Source: Lineolata rhizophorae | Taxonomy: Eukaryota; Ascomycota; Dothideomycetes; Lineolatales; Lineolataceae | Assembly (NCBI GenBank): GCA_010093515.1 | Contig: MU001679.1 | Span: 3,498 to 67,497 of the forward strand | Reading direction: 5' to 3' | DNA length: 64,000 bases | Part shown: positions 36,829-47,252 of the stretch, piece by piece | How the letters are laid out: each line of letters begins with the position of its first letter | Numbering within the stretch: position 1 is the first letter of the stretch | Translations under genes and position numbers: made by a program | The notes under the pieces: model-generated | What the model saw: only the letters and a program-made list of their open reading frames with translations | What the model was told of the DNA's origin: nothing | Databases searched by the model: none

Positions 36829-37908
36829 CGTCGCGACAGGCACAGCCCGAGCACTACAACAATTCTAACGGAGAGGGCAGGGAAAAGATACGGCGGCGGC
36901 CCGAAGCTTGGCGCGTCACGCGTCTTTCTGCGCCCATGCCCTGGCTTTTGAACGTGTCGGCAGCCGCGCCGAGGCATCATTGCGTAAGGGGTGTGTAACC
37001 GCGCAGGCGAGCAGGGCTTCCGGCAAGTCGGAAGCGCGGCCACACACCAGCGCAAAAGGCGTGCCCGTGTTCTAGAAAGATGCATTCAATTGGGCCTTAC
37101 CAAGGTAGGTGCTTTGTCCATCAGCTTGCCTTAATTCTGACCGTGGGGAAGCGGCTCGGCGGTTTGCGGCGTACGTAGGCATCTGGGAGACTCCATCATC
37201 ATTTTGCCAATCGTTCCGAGACAATTGAAACGTGCTTCAGATATTATTTTTCGTGAACGACACTAGAGTAAACGCTAGGGCTTGCATTGAGTCGATACAT
37301 CCACGATGCTAAGATGCTACTCGATCGAGAGAAATCTGTTCCCTGCGCCATATGTAGTTCCAACGCCGTGGTCGAGTGGTGAACGACGAACGACGTCACA
37401 CTCTACCTCGCCAATCTAGCCGCATTGGGTTAAACCCACCAATCCGCAAGTAGCTCCGGTGTCGCGACAAGGTGGCTTATCTGCATTGACATACTCACTC
37501 TCACTCGATTGATCATTTTCATTTATGGTATGGCCTGATAGTAATTTCGTTTCTTGTGTACAGCGCGTGGGACTATACTCCACGGCTCAATGGCACCCAA
37601 AGCGTGCCAACATATACCAACCAAAGGATCATGAAGGCCGGCCTATACAGCGCGCAGTGGCCTCGCTGCCTCAGCCAAACTCGTAAAATATAGTGGGCCT
37701 CGCTTCCCAAAGCACCGCGATCCACGCGTCGAGAATGCAAAGACTTTCCACCTCCTGTGACTCTGCTCAGAGTCTTATGCGCATGAGCAGTTCAAACCTC
37801 CGCTAGACTCCGTAGTTTTGCAGACCAAAATATATCGTCCATCATTTACCACCAACGTCCCCACATTCCCCTACCATTCTTTCCAGAGTACCCCATCCAA
37901 CAGTGCGG
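36829..37908. other. Intergenic, nothing recognised
   Basis: About 1.08 kb with the phosphoketolase promoter on the left and the next gene's 3' flank on the right. A palindrome-rich bit near 37370-37440 was checked for a tRNA and rejected. Confidence 0.35.
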
Positions 37909-39362
37909 CTATACCGGCAAAAAATGGCTGAAATGCCCGGGCACCCTATTCCTACACTTCTCGCAATCCTCACGGTACCCCATTGCCAACTTCCTCTTCT
38001 CGCTGCCCAAAATCGCCCCGCTACGGGCGCGGCCCCTCCGCTGCTGCGGCGGCGCCTGCAGCCTGGTATCCCCGGCCGCGTCATTCCTCGGGACCTGGAC
38101 GTCGAGCGACAGCGTGGCGGCGGGACCGGACGAGCGCGGCGCCGGCGGGTGGCGCGAGGCGGAGCCGCTGCCGACGTCCTCGATGTCCATGGCGGAGGAG
38201 GAGCGCGCGGGGTCGTCGAAGCTGAGGCGGCCGAGCTTGACGTGCGTCGGGGTGTCGACCTCGTCCTCGCTGATGGGGGAGGGCATGCGGTGGTCGCCGA
38301 TGGCGGAGCCGCCCATGACGGCGGCACCCATGGCGTTCGTGGACATGCCCATGCCCACGCCCATGCCCACGCCCATGCCCATTCCCATTCCCACGCCGAG
38401 TCCCATCATGCCCTGGCCCGAGTCATTGCCGAAGCCACCACCAGCCATGACCGTCGGAGCACCAAATGTGGCGCGGCCACCGCCGATGCCGTTGGCCTGC
38501 TGGCGCTGTTCAGCGGCAGAGAATGCGCCATGGATGGGCGTCGGCATGCGCCCGCCGGAGAGCGGATTGAAGAGCGCCTGCGGGTTTAGACGCGCGGGTC
38601 TCGGTGGCGAAGACTGCTTCTTCTGATACTGTGGTTGGCTGCCGCCATCTCCTTGATACTGCTCGTCCATCTGGTCCACGTGCTGAAGCACGGAGTCCGT
38701 CGGCCGAGGAGAGGCGGGCGCGCGAAACGCATCCTGCAATGAGGGCTGCGAGGTCGCAAAGGCGTCGTCTTCATCCATGGCCATGTCCACGTCGGCATTC
38801 TCGGATGCCGTCGGCGGGGAACCCGTGTACGAGTGCTCCGACTCGGCTGGGGTGAGGGTGGTCGGCGGGATGAGAGGCTCGCGATGAGAGCCTATAGGAT
38901 CACCATCGACGGCCATCATCTGCTGCTGCTCGCGATGCTGAGCGAAGAGATCGAGCTCGCGCAAGGGCGGAGGTTGCGGCGTTCCGCTGAAGGAACGGCA
39001 GTCGGGATGAGGGTGCTGGTGCTCAAAATGCAGCATTGCTGGGTCGGTGGACGGGTAGGAGTTGCGACGTTTCTGCAGCTGAGATTTAGTAACTTGAGGA
39101 CTTTTCTCGTCTCTTCCGATCTTTCTGATGCGTGAGCACGCGTGTACGGCGGTCTCGATAACATGGTTGCGCCCGCCGCCGATTCGGGCTTCATTGACCC
39201 GGCACTACTCCGCCATGGCTGCGAGGTGCCAGCCAGTTGAGAGGAAACACGTGCGCCTACCTTCTCATGCCGCACCCCGTGGACCCCCGCATCGCCGTAA
39301 CACGACGCATACTGGTCGTATCCTTCGTCGTCGTCCTCCCTACCCCTCTTGCGTGCCAACAT
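37909..39362 (-). CDS. Conserved fungal protein with Met/Gly repeat and C-terminal CxxC
   Basis: Two exons: 39362-39261 (34 residues) and about 39078-37909. The acceptor could be 39078 or 39072, six bases apart and in frame, giving 423 or 421 residues. The N-terminus is acidic and basic by turns (MLARKRGREDDDEGYDQY). The middle is disordered, with Pro/Gln-rich runs and a GM/GV repeat (about 240-260) encoded by a hexanucleotide array at 38340-38400. The C-terminus ends in GYREDCEKCRNRVPGHFSHF, a short Cys-His motif that could bind zinc. I do not recognise a named family. A nuclear role is only a guess. Confidence 0.72.
38340..38400. repeat. Hexanucleotide array inside a coding exon
   Basis: Degenerate copies of atgccc/acgccc/attccc run in tandem and encode alternating Gly-Met and Gly-Val on the minus strand. 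The copy number may vary between strains. Confidence 0.7.
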
Positions 39363-40483
39363 AGCGGCGGACGGCGGGGCTCGCGCGGCTAGAAACGAAA
39401 GCGGGCGAAGTTTAAACAAGCGATGACGAAAGGCGTGGCGCTTTCGACGCGACGGCAACTGCGACCCGCGATCACGGACCTCGGGCCGTCGCACGTCGCA
39501 AGAGAAGAGAGGAGGTGAAGGGCTGGGGGTTTGGAGAAGGAGGCCGGCGAGGTTTTGGAAGTCCCGGGAGACGTAGAGAGAAGGGGAGGGGAAGAAGAAG
39601 TAGGGGAACGAGATCGCAGGGTTTCGGGTCGACTGTCGTTTCAGACGCGGCCAGGGATCGGTGCGGCGCGGGGCCAGGCGAAGCTGAGACGTGAAGCCTC
39701 GCGCTCCGGACGCGGCCTCCGATAGGCCGACCGCGTTCAGGTACACCCGCCCCTTGTGGCACGCTGGAGTTGAGGCCGGCGCCGTCAGCCCTGCCCCCGG
39801 CGGCGTTGTTGGCCACGATGTGCTCGCAAAGCGCGCGCCTGCCTTCGCGTGTTGGAAGGCTACGGGCGCAGCCTCCCCTTTCTTTTCGTTTGCGCACACC
39901 AATCCCCGCCGTCTGGTCGGGCGCATCGCGTGGGCAACGCGTGGGGCGAGGGGCGAGGGGCCGGGCTCACAGCCACCCTTTGCCCCTGGCCAGCGCTGCC
40001 CGAGATCCGGGGTTTCGCATCACCATCGCGGCTAACCGCAAGCAGTCTCCTCCGTGGCGGTCTTCGGCAGATGCGTCGCACAGTCCCTCGAATATACCAC
40101 GTACGTCCGAGCAACTGTAAAAATGCGAACAACACGTGGGATGAATCTCTCGATATTGACGTTTGTTCATCCTCCCTACTTCTCACGTCCCGTTATAGCA
40201 TCTCACCTCTAGGCTAAACGCCACTGTCAACACTTCTTACTACATATACCAAACGAAATCTAGTCCCGGTCCGCGGAAATACAATGGTTCTCGCTGGGTC
40301 AAGGAGCTATTTCATTTCTAGGGCGTTTGCGCGACACGGTCAGGCATTTGTCAATTACACGTTACGCAGTGCTGCAGATCGAACGGAGAAGAGACATCAT
40401 CATTAATTCCCATGGTATCATGTGCTGTAGCCAAACACGCATTCCTCCTAAACACACCCGATTCGAACAGGAGGATCATTTTT
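39363..40483. other. Intergenic, nothing recognised
   Basis: About 1.12 kb. The left two-thirds are GC-rich promoter-like sequence with overlapping open frames. The right third is AT-rich 3' flank of DAD4. Confidence 0.35.
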
Positions 40484-40939
40484 TTAAGAAGGATCCTTGA
40501 GACTGTCGGTGGCTACGAATGCCGCATCGTATTAGCTAGCTGCGATGTGAGAAGCACAAGCCTTGCTCACCTTCCAAATGAAACAACACGTTTGACTGGT
40601 AGTTCTTGAACATCTGCGCCACCAGCTCGACGTTCATGTTTTGGATGTTGATCTCCTGCGTAGCAGTATGGGTGAGCGACAGGCAGGCAGCTGGCCACCG
40701 CTTGCTAAACGCACCTGCAAGCTCTTGTTCAGCACCATTATAGCCTCGTTCAGTTTCTCCTATTCAAGAGATTAGCGATACGTAAGAAAAAAGACCAGAC
40801 GATATTTACTTACAACATTGGTGATGATGCGTGAAAGTAGCAGGTTCTGCTGGTGCTCGTGGGGACTCTCCTGCGGAGACGCGTTAGAAGGGAACACATG
40901 TCGCAAACGCATCATATGATGTGTGGCTAGACTTACCAT
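40484..40939 (-). CDS. dad4: DASH complex subunit DAD4
   Basis: Five tiny exons, 40939-40937, 40870-40814, 40759-40715, 40655-40571 and 40512-40484, encode 72 residues. The first exon is just the ATG, followed at once by gtaagt. Introns are 66, 54, 59 and 58 nt. The protein reads [15 protein letters not shown] at the start, [19 protein letters not shown] in the middle and [10 protein letters not shown] at the end, the full-length pattern of Dad4. DASH (Dam1 complex) rings couple kinetochores to spindle microtubules in fungi. Nearly the whole protein is a helical coiled-coil. The gene is divergent from Ies6. Confidence 0.93.
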
Positions 40940-41268
40940 GGTGGACCTGCAAGGCTTAGTCCAACCGCAAAATCGAAATGGAGTCACGAAGATGCTCGTC
41001 AGTGCTCTTGCTGTGTACTACTACGTACAGTCTTGACGGCGGAGCGGGGGTCGCGTAGAATGTCAACACCACGCGCAGGACGCCAAGCCACACTCTCGCT
41101 AGTGCAATCAGCAATTAAAGTTAGAGCTTCCGCCACAGCTGTCGCAGCTTCAACGACCAAACTCGTACGCAAATCCGACACACACTCTCTCTATAAAACT
41201 CAACATCCAACCCACGCGGTGTCCTTTCCTTTCCGCAGCTCCACAAAGCCGCCACCTCAACACCGCCC
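40940..41268. promoter_or_regulatory. Divergent promoter DAD4 / Ies6
   Basis: This 329-base gap lies between two start codons. A consensus TATA box (ctataaaact, TATAAA at 41192-41197) sits about 72 bases before the Ies6 ATG. Confidence 0.6.
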
Positions 41269-41907
41269 ATGGCCCCCATAACCCCGGCCTCGGACGAAAC
41301 AAACCACACCGCCCTCCTCGACCAGCTCGACCAGCACGCCCTCGCCAAGCCCTTCCGCAACCCTTCCTGGAAGCCCCCCCAGCGCCGCAACAAAACCGTC
41401 CGCCAGATCATCGCCGACGCCTCGCGCCGCGAGCAGGCCGCCTCCGCCTCCGTCCTCGCCACCCAGAACAACTCGGGCGCCGCGACCCCGACGCCCGAGG
41501 CCGCCGGCTCCGCGGCCAACGGCGGCACGCCGGACGCCGCGGGCGCCGGCGCGGGCGCGGCGAACATCGCGCAGGCGGCGCAGAACTTGTCGACGCTGGT
41601 GCTGGAGAAGAACGCGCGGGCAGCGGCGGCGGCGGCGGGGGGGACGGGGACGGGGACGGGCGCGCCGACGGGGTTGGCGACGGGCGGGCCGGCCATCACG
41701 TACACGAATATCGAGGCCGCGCCGTCGCTGCATCCGAGCAGCCAGAGGCATTACTGCGACGTGACGGGGTTGCCGGCGCCGTACACGGATCCGAAGACGA
41801 GGCTGCGGTACTACAATATGGAGGTGTATGGGGTGATTGGGACCATGGGGCAGGGCGCTACGGAAGGGTATTTGGCGGCGAGGGGGGCGCATACGGTGTT
41901 GAAGTGA
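41269..41907 (+). CDS. ies6: INO80 complex subunit Ies6 (YL1 C-terminal domain)
   Basis: A single exon of 212 residues. The N-terminal third has FRNPSWKPPQRRNKTVRQII (about 29-48), a typical Ies6/INO80C phrase. The middle is Ala/Gly-rich and disordered. The C-terminus holds the YL1-C domain (RHYCDVTGLPAPYTDPKTRL, about 160-179, then RYYNMEVYGVI). Ies6 binds Arp5 and is needed for nucleosome engagement by the INO80 chromatin remodeller in the nucleus. Arp5 is encoded about 10 kb to the right in this window. Confidence 0.92.
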   Translation: MAPITPASDETNHTALLDQLDQHALAKPFRNPSWKPPQRRNKTVRQIIADASRREQAASASVLATQNNSGAATPTPEAAGSAANGGTPDAAGAGAGAANIAQAAQNLSTLVLEKNARAAAAAAGGTGTGTGAPTGLATGGPAITYTNIEAAPSLHPSSQRHYCDVTGLPAPYTDPKTRLRYYNMEVYGVIGTMGQGATEGYLAARGAHTVLK

Positions 41908-43117
41908 AGGGCTGATGTGCTGGGGAGCGAGATGGGAGTAGGACACGCATCTTCACGGTGTTGGGGCGTCATATGATGGATATTTGTCGGGTATTTCTAC
42001 GGAGATGGGGCATTCATGGGGATCAAGTCTTCATGTATTATAGATAAGAGGCGATCGTGCCTGCGGGGCTACATTTCTAAGGCTCTAAGAGTACGCCGGT
42101 CGCATATCACATAAAAATTCGGAGCATATTCAAATACATACGTAAGGGACCTTTGGTGGAGAAGCGTTTCGGAACGCTGCGTGAACACGTTTGGTCAAGA
42201 TGACAGTGTAACTCAAGTATCGTTCATGAATATACGATCATCAAAGTCAAGCCCCATCCACCTGTCCTAACTCTCTCGAGATCAGAACACTCAGATAGCG
42301 CTCCGGCTTAATCGTGATCGGCTTTGGTCTTCGCCAGGCAACATGTACCGAAGATCTCATGCCAGTTGGAGACTCAGTTGCGGCAGATTGATCCGCTGCT
42401 GTTGCGGCAGTTTGGTAATGTCATCAAATTTTAAAATGCTTGGAAATGTTTGAGAAGACAGACCGCACTATAAATGTTCAGTTGTCGTTGAGCAATGGTA
42501 TTCTGAAGAGCAGAAATATACGATTCGAATAAGTCGGCTGAGCTGCCGGACAACGTGACTGGGGGCTAGAGAATTCCAAGTATCCGACTCTCTTATCTAT
42601 TCGCCCAATCGCCCAGCATCGAAGGCAAGCGTGGCACCTAATACAAACCGAAAGGCGAGTCGAGACGAGGCAAAAGCCGTGGAAGCAAAGCGCATTGTCC
42701 CAGCCCTCGGGTTTTCAAAGAAGCGCCTCGGCACACGTGCGCCCGCCCGAAAGCGTCGCGTCGCGTCCTAGACCCAGAGCCGAGCCCTGGCCCGCACAGG
42801 CAGAGCCGCACGGCTGGGGCGCGGGTCGGCAGGCGCTTGGGCCGGAGGGCCCTGGCTGGTTGCCTGGCGCGGCCGCGTTTACGCCCGTGTCTCGTGTCCC
42901 CAACGCTTCTTTTCTTAGTGGCAGTGCGCATCGTGACACTTGGCAGTCCCCATCGCCGAACCAGTGCTCTGGTCCCTCATTTCCCCCTTTTGCGCCATTT
43001 GTCTTTTCTGCATCCTCCTCTCCACACCGCGCTCGACTCTCGAGGGTGTTCAGCTCTCTTCCCTCACGTCACCTCCCCCTTTATACTCGTTACAGTGGTC
43101 CTTCGCGAGCCGCCGCA
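41908..43117. other. Intergenic, nothing recognised
   Basis: About 1.21 kb between two plus-strand genes. The left part is AT-rich 3' flank and the right part (42650-43100) is GC- and pyrimidine-rich, as expected of a fungal promoter and leader. Confidence 0.35.
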
Positions 43118-43935
43118 ATGCCGTCAATGTGGCTTTCAGACACCCAGAGTATGTTGCGCATATGCAGCCCGGCACATCACCGCGAGACTAATGCGCGCGC
43201 AGAGATCGGTGTCGCTTTCTGCTCCGGGGGTAGGTATGCTGTGTCCCCGCCAATTTCTCCTCCACGCACCACCGCGCGATCCCGCAATAGCTACCGTACG
43301 CACCCACGGTCGTGGAAGCACGCGTGTAGCGCTTTGAGAGAAAACTAGAGATAGATTCCGGACACAATGATGCTTCTCTTGCTGCCTAGAATGGCGCTGG
43401 CTGATTTGACTATCATGCTAGGCGGGTTCTTCCTGCTCGGAGGCGTCATGATGTTTTTTGACCGGGCCATGTGAGTCCGCTTCCACTCCAGTTTCGCGAG
43501 TTTCTGCTGGGCGATGCGGATAAATACTGATCGTAAAGTGCCCACTCCACAGGCTCGCAATGGGCAACGTAAACACCCCCTAACCACCCAACCCGCGCAT
43601 CCACCCGCAATCTCACCCTTCGCCTTTCGCCCCTTCAGATCCTCTTCCTCCTCGGCCTCACCCTCATAATCGGCCCGCAAAAGACGCTCCTCTTCTTCGC
43701 GCGACGGCAGAAGCTCAAGGGCACGGCGGCATTCTGCGCCGGCATCCTGCTGATCTTGCTGCGCTGGCCGCTGACGGGCTTCCTTGTCGAGGCCTACGGC
43801 ATCTTCGTCCTCTTCGGCGACTTCTTCGCCACCATCGCCGGCTTCGTCGCGAACGTGCCCGTCGTCGGGCCCTACGTGGCCAAGGCCCTAGAGACGATTT
43901 CGGGCGGCCGCAGGAATGCAGAGCTGCCCGTTTAG
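43118..43935 (+). CDS. got1: Golgi vesicle transport protein Got1
   Basis: Five exons, 43118-43148, 43203-43229, 43422-43470, 43553-43568 and 43639-43935, encode 139 residues, the normal Got1 length. Introns are 54, 192, 82 and 70 nt. The protein begins MPSMWLSDTQKIGV; the second ATG (43127) could be the true start, since yeast Got1 starts MWL. Four hydrophobic spans are visible: GGFFLLGGVMMFF, ILFLLGLTLIIG, FCAGILLILLRWPLTGFLVE and IFVLFGDFFATIAGFV. Got1 is a small membrane protein that helps COPII/ER-Golgi and Golgi trafficking. Exon 4 is only 16 nt (LAMGN), and the model rests on phase agreement and family match. Confidence 0.88.
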
Positions 43936-44598
43936 ACTTTGGGTGAGGCTTGGTCCTTTTTGCCTGGTAGGAATGGAATGCTTTACGGAGCGGACGAGAG
44001 GTCATGGATATGAGGAAGCTAGTTAGCGGGATTCCTTGGGGCTATAACTTTCAGCAATTGGTCCAGTGGGTTGGATCCTCACTTCCAGGCAGCCGGCGTT
44101 TTACGGCGGGAGATAAACAAAATGGGACACGGCTGCACTATGTTCTTGCTAGGCGTCACTGTCCTTTCGCTTAGACGATCTTGGTGGTACGTGTCTGTTT
44201 TTTTCACACGATTTTCTAGTCTTGCTATACTGACGAGTCTTCGCGCAAAGTATGATACATGTTTGAGTAGAGAGCGAGTAGCTGCGTCAGGCAGCCACAA
44301 CCCCTTTTTAGCACCGGTTCCCGCTTCGGGAATCTACGTACGATTTTAATAATGAAAACCCATAGGCTCGTAATATAAAAACCCATCAAATGCCGTTGCT
44401 AATGCGCCAAACCCACGCCCGACCCCGAAAAGACAGTCGAAAGAAATGCATGAGCTTTTGAGGTTTTAAGGTATCCGCTGTCTCCCATAAACCGCACTCA
44501 GTTGTTCCCCTCCGCTTTTCTTCCAAGGCAATAATGCAATCCGCCTTGATATGGACGCCCGCTCGTCGCCATTCTTTTAAAATTGTTCTATCACACAT
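43936..44598. other. Intergenic between convergent genes
   Basis: About 660 bases of 3' flanking sequence for Got1 and DAHP synthase. No gene-like frame is supported. Confidence 0.35.
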
Positions 44599-45919
<1,321 letters not shown>

Positions 45920-46459
45920 ACGGGGCAATTGACGCTCTAGAACGATTGAGCCTGCCAGGCCAGCAAGTGGGAAAGCAATTGAACCAAAAACTGGAGATCT
46001 GGGAAAAAGAAGATGTTTTGGGCTGACACGAAGACAGCACACGAAAATGCCAGCTTGTTCAAAATTTTGGGCGGTGAGCCAAGGCACAAAGAGCCACAGC
46101 CAACGGGTGGGCTTAGCTTAGCAATGTGCGTGGGCCGCGCCCCCGGACCGGAGCCCCGCCGATTCACGCCGGTGACGCAGCTGCAAATCACCCACGATCT
46201 ATTACTGTTCCCTGGCGCTTTGAAGCGCCCCACCCCTAGCCTCCTGCAAACTGCGATTCTAACTGGAACTCGACCCTCAGGAAGTAGGCATGTTGGCGAA
46301 GACAGAATAAATGATTTAGAAACTCAAGAGCATAACGACAAATTCTGACAGGTCTAACATCTCCATCTGTTAGCCTCCTAAATAAGCCCGACGACGACGC
46401 TCAACCGCGCTCCATCAGCTACCCCTAGACATAGCTTCCCAAGGCATCCTTGCTATGCC
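45920..46459. other. DAHP synthase promoter region
   Basis: About 540 bases between the DAHP synthase start (minus) and the stop of the small membrane-protein gene (also minus). No specific element such as a Gcn4 (TGACTC) site was confirmed. Confidence 0.35.
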
Positions 46460-46696
46460 TTATCCAACTCTTCTAGGCCTATGGTATCTCCACATGAGGA
46501 AAAGCGTGCCGGCTGCGATGGCGGTCTGAATGATCCCGAAGACAATGGCAATGATACCCTCAGAGGAAAGATCTCGAGGACCGACGTTCGGCAGCTGGGG
46601 ATCTATGTCATGTGGGTTAGCGTCTCGACTTCAAGGTTTGAGGATGAGCACATATGCAGTATCCATAGTCTCACCCGACAACAGTAAAAAGGCCAT
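46460..46696 (-). CDS. Small single-pass membrane protein (54 residues)
   Basis: Two exons, 46696-46675 and 46602-46460, give 54 residues. The 72-nt intron has a gtgaga donor, a gctaac branch and a catag acceptor, 18 bases apart. The protein opens MAFLLLSDPQLPNVGPRDLS, then has one hydrophobic span (IIAIVFGIIQTAIAAGTLFL, about 24-43) and ends MWRYHRPRRVG with a basic cytosolic-type tail. I have seen similar PNVGPRDLSSEG-IIxIxFGIIQ sequences only as unnamed fungal small proteins; the function is unknown. The evidence is splice grammar plus protein-like composition. It is divergent from the putative regulator at 47253, 556 bases away, and the two could share control. Confidence 0.68.
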
Positions 46697-47252
46697 CTGA
46701 GGCTAAATTGTGTTTGCTGATTTTCTGAACATGGCCGGCAGTCTAAGTCTAGTCGGCGGATATTTATTCTGTCGCAGTGGCACGATTGAAAGCGATACGT
46801 TATTATCACAGCGCAGGAAACGGTCCGAGATAGCCGGTCTCCAGTATTGCCGAATCGGGCAATTCTGGAGAGGCCCTTCAAGTACTACGTGTGGGACACG
46901 TGACTGGCACGGCCTGCGGGAAGTTGTGAATTCACCGTCTGGGCGCTTCCAAGCCACCCAAGCAAGTCGCGCCTCGCTTCACGGCGCAGGAATTGCCCGT
47001 CATACTTGCCGGTCACTCGCCGGAAATGGAAATGCTGGAGGAGTGCCCTGCAGAAGGCAACCGTTTGCCCTCTTGGCGTGAGAAACAAGATGCACGCTAC
47101 GCCTGAACAGGACAATCTGGAGAGTAGCTGCATCTGCTGGCTTGTGATAGGGCTCCGGCTAGCTCAGGCCAAACTCGTTTGCACGCCCGCCCCAAGAAGA
47201 TAAATAGAGCCCTTCTCAGTCGAAATCGCAACGTGCTCAACCACGCACCATC
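46697..47252. promoter_or_regulatory. Divergent promoter: small membrane protein / putative regulator
   Basis: This 556-base gap lies between two start codons that face away. A TATA-like gataaatagag lies about 50 bases before the ATG at 47253. Confidence 0.45.

Noticed and set aside
37365-37445. Possible tRNA (gtggtcgagtggt resembles an A box)
   Set aside because: No B box (GGTTCGANTCC) or cloverleaf follows; gggttaaaccc is only a short palindrome.
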